Source of the DNA: Achromobacter seleniivolatilans | Lineage (GTDB): Bacteria; Pseudomonadota; Gammaproteobacteria; Burkholderiales; Burkholderiaceae_B | Reading direction: 5' to 3' | DNA: 64,000 nucleotides | Assembly (NCBI RefSeq): GCF_030864005.1 | Contig: NZ_CP132976.1 | Location: 3,596,001 to 3,660,000, forward strand | Shown here: piece after piece, positions 8,215 to 16,765 of the stretch | Position numbering within the stretch: the stretch's first letter is position 1 | Layout: each line of letters begins with the position of its first letter | The notes under the pieces: generated by a model | What the model saw: the letters and a program-made list of their open reading frames with translations, nothing else | What the model was told of the DNA's origin: nothing | The model's database searches: none | Translations under genes and position numbers: made by a program

Positions 8215-8814
8215 TCAGCCCACCACGCGGAAGCGCTCGGCGTCGTCCATGAACGCCTTTTCGCCAAAACCGGCTTCGTTCGAACCGAACGGCATTTGCG
8301 CGCGCAGCTTCCAGTACGCAGGAATATTCCATTGCTGCGCGACCACGCCGTCGATCAGCGGGTTGTAGTGCTGCAGGCTGGCGCCCACGCCAGCGCTGGC
8401 CAGCGCCGACCATACGGACAGTTGAGCCATGCCGCCTGACTGTTCCGACCACACCGGGAAGTTGTCGGCATACAGCGCAAACTTTTCTTGCAGACCTTGC
8501 ACCACGCCCTGGTCTTCAAAGAACAGCACGGTGCCAACGCCAGCAGCAAAGCTCTTCAGCTTGGCTTCGGTCTTGTCGAAACCTTCGGCGGGCGCAACCT
8601 TGCGCACTTCTTCGATGGCCAGATCCCAGAGCTTCACGCTTTCAGCGCCAAACAAAATCACGGCGCGCGAGCTTTGCGAGTTGAACGACGAAGGGCTGTG
8701 CTTGATCGCGTCTTGGATCAGCGTTGCCAGCTCTTCTTTGGAGGCCGACAGGTTGCGGCCCAGCGAGTACTGCGTGCGGCGCTGTTTCAGTGCGTCGATA
8801 TAAGCGTTGCTCAT
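8215..8814 (-). CDS. Nitroreductase family protein (Frm2/YdgI-like)
   Basis: The 199-residue protein has the length and motif order of the small, single-domain nitroreductase group related to yeast Frm2/Hbn1 and bacterial fatty-acid-repression-mutant proteins. Visible features are the N-terminal RRTQYSLG flavin-phosphate contact, the HSPSSFNSQSSRAVILFG segment at about 39-56, and a C-terminal PFG motif. These enzymes bind FMN and reduce nitroaromatics or quinones with NAD(P)H. The physiological substrate is usually unknown. It is cytoplasmic. A LysR gene lies 166 bp upstream on the same strand and may or may not control it. It has its own terminator downstream. Confidence 0.88.
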   Translation of the reverse strand: MSNAYIDALKQRRTQYSLGRNLSASKEELATLIQDAIKHSPSSFNSQSSRAVILFGAESVKLWDLAIEEVRKVAPAEGFDKTEAKLKSFAAGVGTVLFFEDQGVVQGLQEKFALYADNFPVWSEQSGGMAQLSVWSALASAGVGASLQHYNPLIDGVVAQQWNIPAYWKLRAQMPFGSNEAGFGEKAFMDDAERFRVVG

Positions 8815-8980
8815 AAGAATATGACCTTTCGACTAGTAGATAGGGGTGATATGCGTACGGATTCTACTGGCTGGTCCGTGACACGAACACCCGTGCAGGC
8901 GCATATCCCGCAATTTTGGACGGAACAAACTGTTCTACGCATGAACCCAATGCGGTGAATCAGGCGCTCCGCGCGATCAT

Positions 8981-9901
8981 TCAACGGGACATCTGCCGCA
9001 CGCCGGCAAGCATCCACTCCCGAAACACGCCTATCCGGGAATCCGTGTCTGCCGCCGCCGGATACACCAGGTGATATGCGTATTCCGGCGCCACACGCAG
9101 CCCTACGTCAAACAACTTGACCAGCCTGCCCGCCTGGACCTCGCGTTCCACCAGTTCCCATTCCACCAAGCCCACCGCGCCCCCATCCACCACCGCCTGC
9201 ACCACATGGCTGGATTCGGTGAATGCCACGCTGCGGCTGTCATCGAAGTCAGTGATGCCGGCGGCGGCCATCCACATTGGCCAGTTCGGCCAGACAATTC
9301 CATCGGGCTTGCAGTCCACATAGCAAAGCGTATGAGCCAACAGATCTCGCGGCGTTTTCAATTTCGGGCTGGCGCGCAACAGTGCAGGACTGCACACCGG
9401 CACGACCACGGTATCGAACAGGCGATGCGATATCGCGCCCGTGTATTTGCCAGCGCCAAATCGGATCGCCATATCAACATCGTCGCCTGCAAAATCACGA
9501 ACGTCGTCGCTGATATCAAAGGTCAGTTCCACCCCGGGATGCGCCGCGCGAAACTGCAGCAAGCGCGGCAGGAGCCAGTTTGTAGCGAAACGAGCCCCTA
9601 CGGACAGTCGCAAATGCGCCGCCCCGCGGCTGACCCGCCGCGCTCGAACGGCGGCGCGATGCAGGGTGTCCAGCGATTCGGCCACCGCTTCGAATAGCAC
9701 CGCGCCGGCGGGGGTCAGCTGAATGCTGCGGCTGGTGCGCGTGAACAGCACGATGCCAAGCTGGTCTTCGATCTCTTTGATCTGGTAGCTGACGGCCGCG
9801 GGCGTCAGCCCGACCTCTTTTGCCGCATGAGTGAAATTCAGATGGCGCGCGGCGGCGTCAAACGTTCTAAGCGCACGGGTGCCGGGCAGCATTCGATTCA
9901 T
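8981..9901 (-). CDS. LysR-family regulator, GcvA-like
   Basis: The 306-residue protein has a winged helix-turn-helix at about residues 8-65 (FDAAARHLNFTHAAKEVG and LTPAAVSYQIKEIEDQLG) and a periplasmic-binding-like effector domain at about 95-300. The N-terminal LRTFDAAARHLNFT and the WPNWP segment (about 207-211) place it in the GcvA-like subgroup. It is divergent from the aminotransferase-like gene starting at 10050, with 148 bp between the start codons. That arrangement is typical of a LysR regulator controlling its neighbour. The effector is not predictable from sequence. Confidence 0.9.
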   Translation of the reverse strand: MNRMLPGTRALRTFDAAARHLNFTHAAKEVGLTPAAVSYQIKEIEDQLGIVLFTRTSRSIQLTPAGAVLFEAVAESLDTLHRAAVRARRVSRGAAHLRLSVGARFATNWLLPRLLQFRAAHPGVELTFDISDDVRDFAGDDVDMAIRFGAGKYTGAISHRLFDTVVVPVCSPALLRASPKLKTPRDLLAHTLCYVDCKPDGIVWPNWPMWMAAAGITDFDDSRSVAFTESSHVVQAVVDGGAVGLVEWELVEREVQAGRLVKLFDVGLRVAPEYAYHLVYPAAADTDSRIGVFREWMLAGVRQMSR

Positions 9902-10049
9902 GATCTACAAGCCAAACTTGATGATGGATTGAAAACTACTAGTTTCCTGCTGGAGATGCAATCAGCGATATTTGCAGAACTTGATAATCAGGATGATCAG
10001 CGCCCTCGCACGGCGACGGATCATCCGCCTGCCCCCCCGGAGTCCATCG

Positions 10050-10865
10050 ATGCCTGCCCATCCCGCTTCTTTCGTGGTTCAACGTAATGGCGTGCCGGCA
10101 AACGCCAGCGATCTCACGCCGTTGGCATTCGCGGGGTACGCCCACTTCACTGCGATGCAGGTACGCGACGGACAGGTCCGCGGCCTGGACCTGCATCTGG
10201 CCCGGTTGCGGTCAGCGTCGATAGACATGTTTGGCGTGGCACTGCCGGACGAGCAGATTCAGGCGTATCTGCGAACAGCCATCCAGGCGGGGCCGCCCGA
10301 TATGTCGCTGGTGGCAACCGTGTTTTCACCTGCAGGAGAGTTCACGGTGGCGAGCGCCAATGTGCTGCCACAGGTGTTGGTACGCACCAGTCCGCCCTCG
10401 TCCGGCCCATCGGGCCCTCTCGCACTGGCAGCGATTGAGCATGAACGCATGCTGCCCGCCGTAAAACATGTGGGAGAAGTGGCCAAGACCTATCTATTGC
10501 GCCAGGCGGCCGCGCAAGGCTTTGATGACGCGGCGTTTGTTGACCGGCAAGGGCGGCTGAGCGAAGCATCGATCTGGAATCTGGCTTTCTGGGATGGCGA
10601 AGCCGTGGTGTGGCCCAACGCCCGGATGCTGACCGGCACCACGATGGGCATTGTCCAGCGGCAACTGGCACGAATGGGCGTGCCGCAGCGCACGCGCGCC
10701 ATCGGACTGCCTGACGTCGCGGCATTGACAGGGGCCGTGGTCATGAATTCTTGGACGCCCGGCGTGGCCATCAACCGAATTGGCGATACCGCCCTGCCCG
10801 ATGCACCGGAATTTCTGACGCTGCTGCATGCCGCCTATCTTGCAGAAACCCCTTCGCCTCTATAA
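10050..10865 (+). CDS. Class IV aminotransferase-like PLP enzyme
   Basis: The 271-residue protein has the fold-type IV layout of branched-chain aminotransferase / aminodeoxychorismate lyase relatives. K145 in the KHVGEVAKTYLLRQ segment is the likely PLP Schiff-base region. EASIWNLAFWDG and the TGTTMGI phosphate-binding stretch follow. The start at 10050 is chosen because GGAG lies 7 bases upstream. A start 78 bp earlier would add a basic leader with no domain match. Members act on D-amino acids, branched-chain amino acids or aminodeoxychorismate, and the substrate here cannot be told. It lies divergent from a LysR gene that probably regulates it. Confidence 0.82.
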   Translation: MPAHPASFVVQRNGVPANASDLTPLAFAGYAHFTAMQVRDGQVRGLDLHLARLRSASIDMFGVALPDEQIQAYLRTAIQAGPPDMSLVATVFSPAGEFTVASANVLPQVLVRTSPPSSGPSGPLALAAIEHERMLPAVKHVGEVAKTYLLRQAAAQGFDDAAFVDRQGRLSEASIWNLAFWDGEAVVWPNARMLTGTTMGIVQRQLARMGVPQRTRAIGLPDVAALTGAVVMNSWTPGVAINRIGDTALPDAPEFLTLLHAAYLAETPSPL

Positions 10866-10983
10866 ATACAATCGAATTAATACACGAAGAATGCACTGCC
10901 ATCAGGCTGCGCGGTTTCCACGCGCCAACACTTTAGTTTTGCCCAAAGCTCACGTTAATCCTGTAGCACAGGAGAAATCGTCT

Positions 10984-11322
10984 ATGAGCAAGTGGCGTGC
11001 GGGACTGGTTGCATTGGTATTCCTAGGCACACTTGATTTGATGGTGGGATCACTACAAAGCGCACGTTATCTTGAGGCGTTCTCGACCGGTCTTGCGGGC
11101 ATTGCCATCGCCGCCTGGGCAGCAGGCCGATGGTCGCCTTTCTATATCGAGTGGGGTCCGTACCAGGTGCTGGTGGCGTTGGCACTGGGGCTGGGCTTGA
11201 TATCAGTGGTCAAGCACACACCGATCATTGATGCGGACAATCAAGCCATGCGCGGGGAACAGATCGCGGCGATATCGGCTAACTATAATCACGCCTCCTG
11301 GCGCGAACCATCACCGCGTTAG
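10984..11322 (+). CDS. Small inner-membrane protein, unknown
   Basis: The 112-residue protein has three hydrophobic segments (about 7-26, 34-50 and 58-78) and a polar C-terminus. AGGAG lies nine bases before the ATG, which fixes the start. No family is recognised. It sits alone with its own upstream gap and is followed by two more small membrane-protein genes on the same strand. Confidence 0.65.
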   Translation: MSKWRAGLVALVFLGTLDLMVGSLQSARYLEAFSTGLAGIAIAAWAAGRWSPFYIEWGPYQVLVALALGLGLISVVKHTPIIDADNQAMRGEQIAAISANYNHASWREPSPR

Positions 11323-11360
11323 CGTCCCGGCGCCGCCCGGCGCGTCTGTTTCGGCCCCAC

Positions 11361-11645
11361 ATGCCCTCCCTGCCCGATAAATCTCAAGCCGCCCGCATTA
11401 CCGCCTTCATCGCCATCCTGCTTACCGTTGTCGGTTGCGGAATCAGCATTTACCTTCTGCTGTCCCCCTCAGGCATGACGCAGGCGCTAGGCATTCTGGC
11501 CTTATGCGCGACGAATCTGATCTGTTATCCCTTCGTGATCGCCTACTGGTATGCCTGCGGCAAACCCAAGCCTGTCAGCGTGATTCTGGCCGTGCAGACC
11601 GCATTTGTGATTGCGTTGCTGGTGTGGCTTGCAAAATTGGCCTGA
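11361..11645 (+). CDS. Small inner-membrane protein, unknown
   Basis: The 94-residue protein has three predicted transmembrane helices (about 12-33, 40-62 and 71-91) joined by short loops. No motif or family is recognised. The start is the first ATG in a frame with a clear Met-Pro-Ser leader, and the upstream ribosome-binding site is weak. It lies 38 bp after the previous small membrane-protein gene, so co-transcription is possible. Confidence 0.6.
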   Translation: MPSLPDKSQAARITAFIAILLTVVGCGISIYLLLSPSGMTQALGILALCATNLICYPFVIAYWYACGKPKPVSVILAVQTAFVIALLVWLAKLA

Positions 11646-11715
11646 CCAAGAAGGGCTTCGCGCAATGGCGTGGGGTGACGTAAAGTCGACGCCCTAAGCC
11701 CCTAGGATCGAACCC

Positions 11716-12021
11716 ATGCTAAGAGACCGCGGATTTCAGATAGGACTGGCTTTGTTTGCGTTGGCAGCTGTCCCGCTGATTGTTTTGCTGTTGCCAAAAA
11801 CCGCCAGTCACCCGTCTATCGGCGGCGGTGGCTACGACCTTTCAAACTTCGTCTATACGCTTGCATTGCTGGCGTTCACGGGATTGTGGTCCCTGGTCAC
11901 CCTGCTGGGTGGCATGACCCGCAGTAGCGCCGTTGCCGCAAAACGCATGTATGGCCTGGCGGCCATCGGCGCGGCCACTTTCGTGGCGGCGATCATCGCG
12001 TTTGGCCATCACTTGCACTAG
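11716..12021 (+). CDS. Small inner-membrane protein, unknown
   Basis: The 101-residue protein has three hydrophobic segments (about 9-27, 44-66 and 79-97) separated by a Gly-rich loop (GGGGYD). No family is recognised. It ends about 100 bp before a strong bidirectional terminator, which closes this group of three small membrane-protein genes. Confidence 0.6.
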   Translation: MLRDRGFQIGLALFALAAVPLIVLLLPKTASHPSIGGGGYDLSNFVYTLALLAFTGLWSLVTLLGGMTRSSAVAAKRMYGLAAIGAATFVAAIIAFGHHLH

Positions 12022-12122
12022 GCACGGGAATCGCTCCGTCCCGCGTTGATGGGACGACGGGCGTCTGGTGCCCTTGATTTTCATGCGTACGTGTTGATCC
12101 AGGCATCGCTGGAAACAAAAGC

Positions 12123-12162
12123 AAAAAGCCCGCTGAAACTTGGAAGTTTCAGCGGGCTTTTT
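12123..12162. terminator. Strong bidirectional terminator
   Basis: A perfect 19-bp inverted repeat (12123-12141 with 12144-12162) has A-runs and T-runs at both ends and a minimal loop. It lies between the small membrane-protein gene on the plus strand and tRNA-Leu on the minus strand and can stop both. Confidence 0.9.
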
Positions 12163-12174
12163 ACGAGGAATTCT

Positions 12175-12259
12175 TGGTGCCGACGGCGAGACTCGAACTC
12201 GCACAGCTTTCGCCACTACCCCCTCAAGATAGCGTGTCTACCAATTTCACCACGTCGGC
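12175..12259 (-). tRNA. tRNA-Leu(GAG)
   Basis: The 85-nt minus-strand gene folds as a type II tRNA. The acceptor stem is GCCGACG/CGTCGGC, the D-loop contains TTGGTAGAC, the anticodon stem is CTATC/GGTAG with loop TTGAGGG (anticodon GAG), and there is a long variable arm, a TTCGAGT T-loop and an encoded CCA. In many proteobacteria this tRNA directly follows secG. Here a siderophore-signalling cluster lies between them. Confidence 0.97.
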
Positions 12260-12396
12260 ATTCACCAGTTTTCACAAGCTGCGCCATAGGCATAGCTGGA
12301 AAGTCGAGCATTCTAGCACGAAATCGGGCAGGGACGTAAACCCGGCAGAAAAGGGCCGCGTCCCGCCCTCTTCCCCAAGCTTTTACGCCAGCTCCC

Positions 12397-14823
12397 TTAG
12401 AACGCGTATTTGGCGCTCAGCATGACGTTGCGAGGCGCGCCGTAGACGCCGCCATAGGCGCTCAGACCGCTGTAGTAGGACTTATCAAACAAATTATTGA
12501 CGTTCAAGGTGGCGCTGAATTGCTTGCTGAACTCGTAGCGGGCCATGGCGTTGACGACGGTGTAGCTGGATTGCTGGGCTTCACCCACGTAGCCGGACAT
12601 ACTTTGCCAGTTGATACCGCCGCCGACCGTCAGTTTGTTGAGCGCGTCGGGCAGACGGTAGGTGGTAAAGAGCTTGACGCTGTGGCGCGGGATTTGGGTG
12701 ATGGCGCGCTGGCCCTTGGCGTCTTCGCTCAGGGAATAGGTGTAACCCGCCGCAATGTTCCAACCGCGGCGGAGCTCTCCTGTCAATTCCAGTTCGGCGC
12801 CTTTGGTCTTGATGCCTTGAAGCGCGACGTAGGACGAGGTGGCGGCGTCGTAGTTGGCCAGATTGCTCTGGTTGGTGCGGAACAGCGCCAGACCTGCGTT
12901 CAGGCGATCTTCCATGAAACTGGACTTGATGCCCAATTCATAGCTGGTGCCGCGCTCGGGGTCCAGGACGTTGTTGTTGACGTCGCGGGTTGCGGCGGTT
13001 TGCGGGCTGAAGATCCGGGTATAGCTGCCGTAGACGGTCCAATTTGCATCCAGGTCATGCACCAGACCAGCGTAGGGGACGATCACGCCGGTTTCACGAG
13101 TGTCGGTTCGTGTGTTGCCTGAGACACCGACCACGGATGTGTCGGCCTTGCGCTCCCAGTTGGTGACCCGCGCACCGGCGATCAGGCTGGTTGCGTCGGC
13201 CAGTTTGAAGCGCGAGGTCAGGTAAGCGCTGTACTGCGTTTCCTTGGTGTTGGTTTCACCGGCCTTGACGAAATTGGGTTCATTGGAGGCGCCGTTCCAG
13301 CTCCGGAAATCGGGGATTGTGCCGTCGTAGCCGGTCCAGGGACCGAGCCAACCGCCATAGCTGGGCGTATCCGAGCGCAACTGCGACAAGGAGATGCCGG
13401 CCACGATTTCATGCTGCCGGCCCAACAGGTCGAAAGGACCGCTGACCTGGGCGTCCAACGTGGTCTGCCGGTCGTTGCTCTTCCAGCGCACCGGCCAAAG
13501 CGATGCGCCTTGCCCTGTGGCCTGATCGATGGAGCCAGTCAGAAAATACAGGGCGCTGTCGTAGTTGTATATCGTGTGCGTCACTTCGACCTTGCCCGCC
13601 CAGCCTTTGCCGAAATCATGTTTGACGGAGGCAAACAGATTGGTCAGCTCGCTGTCGTAAAAGCTCCAGTCGGGCGCTGCATTGGTCGAACGTTTGAAGT
13701 TCGTGGGTGCGCCATTGCTGTAGGTGAAAGGCAGGCCGGTGCGCAGCGGCGAGTCGTTTTTATTGGTCTCGTAGCTGAAGCCGGCCGTCAGCAAGGTCGA
13801 GCTGCTCAGATCCAGTTCGGTGATGCCGTACACCATGCGGTCCTGCTTTTCGTAGCGGTCGATCCAAGAATGCTGGTTCTTCTCATCGACGACGATGCGG
13901 CCGCGCAGTTTGCCGTTGTCGGACAGCGGGCCGGACAGGTCCGCGCCCAGGCCGTAGCGGTCCCAGCTGCCTGCTTCCGCCGTGATGCTTGCCTGCCCTT
14001 CGGCGGTGGGGCGTTTGCGCACCAGATTGATGCTGGCTGCGGGCGTGCCCATGCCGCTCATAAGGCCGGTGGCGCCGCGCACGACTTCAATCCGGTCGTA
14101 CATGGCCGTGTTGCGCCAATAGCTGGACGATCCCAGCGAACTGGGAATGCCGTCGACCAGAAAGTTCGAGATCGTAAAACCGCGTGACCAAAGGCCGCTC
14201 AGGTCGGTGCCCATGCCCTGACGAAAAGCCGTGACGCCCGTCGTGTTTTCCAGTGCGTCGATGACGCTCTCCAGCTTCTGGTCATCCAGGCGCTGGCGCG
14301 TGATGACGGTGACAGACTGCGGCGTTTCCTTCCAGCTAAGTGCAAGCGGCGTGCCCGTGGCGCTGGGACCAGTGGACGTATACGAACCGGTGTTCTCAGT
14401 CACTGCCGGGTCGCGCTCGCCCGTGACCTGCACGGCGCCTAGCGTCACAACACCGCTTGCGGCTTGCGGCTGCCGGCGCAAGGCCCAACTGCCGCTGCCG
14501 GTGCGCAGCAGTTCCAGCCCGCTGCCGGCGATTGCCGCATGAGCGGCCTGCTCGGCGGTGTAGCGGCCACGCACTTCAGGCGCCTGTAGTCCGCGCACCA
14601 GCTCGGCATTTACCGATATGGCTTCGCCGCTTTCGCTAGCGATGCGGGCGAGACTGCTGCCCAGCGCTTGCGCGGGGATATCGTAGGCGCGCAGCGCTGC
14701 GCCCGCGTCGGCGGCAACAGGGTTGTTGCCCGCCACGGGTTGCGCCTGCGCGTTGGCCGACGAAAACAAAGCGACCAGAGCAGCGGCCAGCAGCGACAGC
14801 CGCAGATCAGTAACGGTAGACAT
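12397..14823 (-). CDS. TonB-dependent siderophore receptor with signalling (STN) domain
   Basis: The 808-residue outer-membrane receptor has a signal peptide (residues 1-27), an STN secretin/TonB short domain (about 45-115), a TonB-box/plug region (about 130-290, with PQSVTVITRQ and GFTISNFLVDGI) and a 22-strand barrel ending in a terminal Phe (SAKYAF), as outer-membrane assembly needs. The architecture matches FpvA/FoxA/FhuE-type ferri-siderophore receptors. The STN domain is the one that contacts a FecR-type anti-sigma factor, and a FecR gene and a sigma factor gene lie just upstream on the same strand. The siderophore cannot be told from sequence. Expression should be iron-repressed and ligand-induced through this trio. 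Confidence 0.93.
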   Translation of the reverse strand: MSTVTDLRLSLLAAALVALFSSANAQAQPVAGNNPVAADAGAALRAYDIPAQALGSSLARIASESGEAISVNAELVRGLQAPEVRGRYTAEQAAHAAIAGSGLELLRTGSGSWALRRQPQAASGVVTLGAVQVTGERDPAVTENTGSYTSTGPSATGTPLALSWKETPQSVTVITRQRLDDQKLESVIDALENTTGVTAFRQGMGTDLSGLWSRGFTISNFLVDGIPSSLGSSSYWRNTAMYDRIEVVRGATGLMSGMGTPAASINLVRKRPTAEGQASITAEAGSWDRYGLGADLSGPLSDNGKLRGRIVVDEKNQHSWIDRYEKQDRMVYGITELDLSSSTLLTAGFSYETNKNDSPLRTGLPFTYSNGAPTNFKRSTNAAPDWSFYDSELTNLFASVKHDFGKGWAGKVEVTHTIYNYDSALYFLTGSIDQATGQGASLWPVRWKSNDRQTTLDAQVSGPFDLLGRQHEIVAGISLSQLRSDTPSYGGWLGPWTGYDGTIPDFRSWNGASNEPNFVKAGETNTKETQYSAYLTSRFKLADATSLIAGARVTNWERKADTSVVGVSGNTRTDTRETGVIVPYAGLVHDLDANWTVYGSYTRIFSPQTAATRDVNNNVLDPERGTSYELGIKSSFMEDRLNAGLALFRTNQSNLANYDAATSSYVALQGIKTKGAELELTGELRRGWNIAAGYTYSLSEDAKGQRAITQIPRHSVKLFTTYRLPDALNKLTVGGGINWQSMSGYVGEAQQSSYTVVNAMARYEFSKQFSATLNVNNLFDKSYYSGLSAYGGVYGAPRNVMLSAKYAF

Positions 14824-14965
14824 GACGAGATTTCCCTCAAGAACGTCGTGAATCGAACTAGCTTCTAGAGGGATGTGGCGCGGCGAAGCAAAAGTGACAG
14901 TGGAATATGAATTTTTTTCTGGCCGGACCCAAGTTCCGGGCCGCTTACCGCCTGCGCTACCGGAC

Positions 14966-15988
14966 TTAATCGTCGGCGGGGGTGTCGATCATGACCATCA
15001 AGCCGCCGGCATATCGGCGTACTCGCACGGGCAGTGTTTCGGCCACGATGTTCAAGGTGCGATCAGTGTCGTCCAGCGGATAGGTGCCGTAGACACGTTG
15101 CCGGGCGGCGGCCGGACTGATGCGGACATAACCTTTACGGTACGGCCGCAGCGCGTTGATCAGCTCTCCCAACGGCTGATCGTGCAGCTGGACCTCGCCC
15201 TGCTCCCAAGCGCCAGCAGTCTGCGCCGAAATCGGCAGCAGCTCCACGCCTTGCTCGGTCATGTTTGCGATCTGCCCTTCCGCCAGCATGGCGGGGCGGC
15301 CATCCAACGGCAGAAGGCTGACGCGGTGTTCCAGCATGGCAACGCGCGTGCTGTGCGCATCTTGCCGCACCGCAATCCGGGTGCCTAGCGCGCGGATCGA
15401 CCCTTGCGCGGTGCGCACCACAAAAGGCGGCCGAGGCGCGGCGCCACCCGCAGCGGGCGCCACATCAACGATCAGTTCACCTTCTCGCAGAATCACGAGC
15501 CGCAACCCGTCCGAATACACCACGTCCACAGCGGTGCGCGCGTTGAGTTGCAACAAGCTGCCGTCGGGCAAGGTGACAGCGCGGCGCTCCGCCGTGCCGG
15601 TGACATGGTCAGCCAACAACTGAGTCAAGGGCACACTACGCTCGGCCAGCGTCAATGCCATCAGCGAACCCAGACCCGCCACGCTTAACGCGCCCTTGAG
15701 CAATTGGCGCCGCCCGCGTCCTGCCGCTTCAGCGCGTATCAGCGTTTGCGACAAGAGTTCAGCGTGACCGCTCGCGGACGAGGACGGACGTTGGCTGCGC
15801 ACAGCGCTTATCGGGCGATCTACGGCGGCAGTGAGCGTGTTCCAGGCTTGAGCATGCGAGGTATGCGCTTCTATCCATGCCTGGTGTTCCAGCTTGTCTT
15901 GCGGCGTAGCCTCGCCAGAGCGCAGGATGACAAGCCATCCCAGCGCGGCTTCGCTGGCGTCTGAATCCGTGGCTATGGGCGCATTCAT
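14966..15988 (-). CDS. FecR-family anti-sigma regulator
   Basis: The 340-residue protein has an N-terminal cytoplasmic domain (about 1-90, with the FecR signature GWLVILRSGEAT and a later HAQAWNTL) that would bind the sigma factor. One membrane segment spans about 100-118. The periplasmic FecR domain (about 135-240) carries VTLPDGSLLQLNARTAVDV. A C-terminal STN-like DUF4974-type region follows at 255-335. It passes the signal from the occupied receptor to the sigma factor. It lies 24 bp after the sigma-factor gene and 142 bp before the receptor gene, as in fec-type loci. Confidence 0.92.
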   Translation of the reverse strand: MNAPIATDSDASEAALGWLVILRSGEATPQDKLEHQAWIEAHTSHAQAWNTLTAAVDRPISAVRSQRPSSSASGHAELLSQTLIRAEAAGRGRRQLLKGALSVAGLGSLMALTLAERSVPLTQLLADHVTGTAERRAVTLPDGSLLQLNARTAVDVVYSDGLRLVILREGELIVDVAPAAGGAAPRPPFVVRTAQGSIRALGTRIAVRQDAHSTRVAMLEHRVSLLPLDGRPAMLAEGQIANMTEQGVELLPISAQTAGAWEQGEVQLHDQPLGELINALRPYRKGYVRISPAAARQRVYGTYPLDDTDRTLNIVAETLPVRVRRYAGGLMVMIDTPADD

Positions 15989-16012
15989 GAATGCGTGACG
16001 ACAGGCAAAGAT

Positions 16013-16570
16013 TCAGCGCACATCGTTCAAGCCCGCCATGCGCCGGAATGCCTGGGCCATGTATTGGCGCACCATGCTGGCAGACACACCTAGCTTGTCG
16101 GCGATTTCACCGTAGGTCAGTCCGTCCAGCTGGCTATACAGAAACGCCTGCTGCGCTTTGGCGGACAGGCCTTGCAGCGCCAAGGCCACGCACTCCAGCG
16201 CTTCGATGAACATCTGCCGCTCTTCCGCGGACGGCGCCATGACTTCACTTTGCAACGCCAGAGTTTCCAGATACGCCTGCTCCAGATCGCGCCTGCGCCA
16301 CAGCTGGAACATCTGGCGCTTGGCAATGGTGGTCAGGAACGCGCGCGGTTCGCGCACATCGTTCAAGCCTTGGTGACTGGCTTGGGCGGCGGCTTGAGAG
16401 AACGTCTCAGCAGCCACGTCTTCGGCCTCAGCCCAGTTGCGTAAGTGCCGCTGCACGCGATCCAGCAGCCAGCTGTGGTGCCCGCGGAACCACGCCTCAA
16501 GCACCGCCATCGCGCGGGCGGTAGCGGCCTGCGGGCCAGCGGCCTGAGCGTCGTCGGTGATCGGGGACAT
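16013..16570 (-). CDS. ECF sigma factor, FecI family
   Basis: The 185-residue protein has sigma region 2 (about 25-95, including NWAEAEDVAAETF) and region 4 (about 120-180, with YGEIADKLGVSASMVRQYMAQA). This matches FecI/PupI/FpvI-type factors that transcribe siderophore receptor genes. An ATG at 16570 is preferred over a TTG at 16579. The operon promoter at 16622-16650 has a Fur-box-like site, so production should rise when iron is low. It is first in the order sigma, FecR, receptor. Confidence 0.93.
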   Translation of the reverse strand: MSPITDDAQAAGPQAATARAMAVLEAWFRGHHSWLLDRVQRHLRNWAEAEDVAAETFSQAAAQASHQGLNDVREPRAFLTTIAKRQMFQLWRRRDLEQAYLETLALQSEVMAPSAEERQMFIEALECVALALQGLSAKAQQAFLYSQLDGLTYGEIADKLGVSASMVRQYMAQAFRRMAGLNDVR

Positions 16571-16621
16571 GGAATTCAAGCGCCGTGTTGGACAAGGGAG
16601 GGCGTTGGAAGGAGCCGGCGG

Positions 16622-16650
16622 ATTATATCAATCATGAGAACTATTCTCAA
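16622..16650 (-). promoter_or_regulatory. Promoter of the sigma/FecR/receptor operon with overlapping Fur box
   Basis: On the minus strand a -35 TTGAGA (16645-16650), a 17-bp spacer and a perfect -10 TATAAT (16622-16627) lie about 50 bp before the sigma-factor ATG. A near-perfect palindrome, TGAGAACTATTCTCA (16635-16649), covers the -35/spacer and matches the 7-1-7 Fur box at 11 of 14 fixed positions. This predicts iron repression by Fur. Confidence 0.8.
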
Positions 16651-16668
16651 TATCATGATACGGACAAA

Positions 16669-16701
16669 AAAACCCGCGTCTCTGCAATAGAGACGCGGGT
16701 T
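16669..16701 (-). terminator. Second terminator downstream of secG
   Basis: A perfect 13-bp inverted repeat (16671-16683 with 16689-16701) with a 5-nt loop is followed on the minus strand by seven T. It lies between secG and the iron-regulated promoter and insulates the two. Confidence 0.8.
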
Positions 16702-16722
16702 TGCGGTATTCGCTTCGACCAG

Positions 16723-16752
16723 AAAAAAGCCGGCATCGCTGCCGGCCTTTTT
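16723..16752. terminator. Terminator of the tpiA-secG transcript
   Basis: A GCCGGCA/TGCCGGC stem (16729-16735 with 16740-16746) with a TCGC loop has A-runs and T-runs on both sides. It lies 14 bp past the secG stop codon. Confidence 0.8.
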
Positions 16753-16765
16753 ACCTTGCGGTGAC

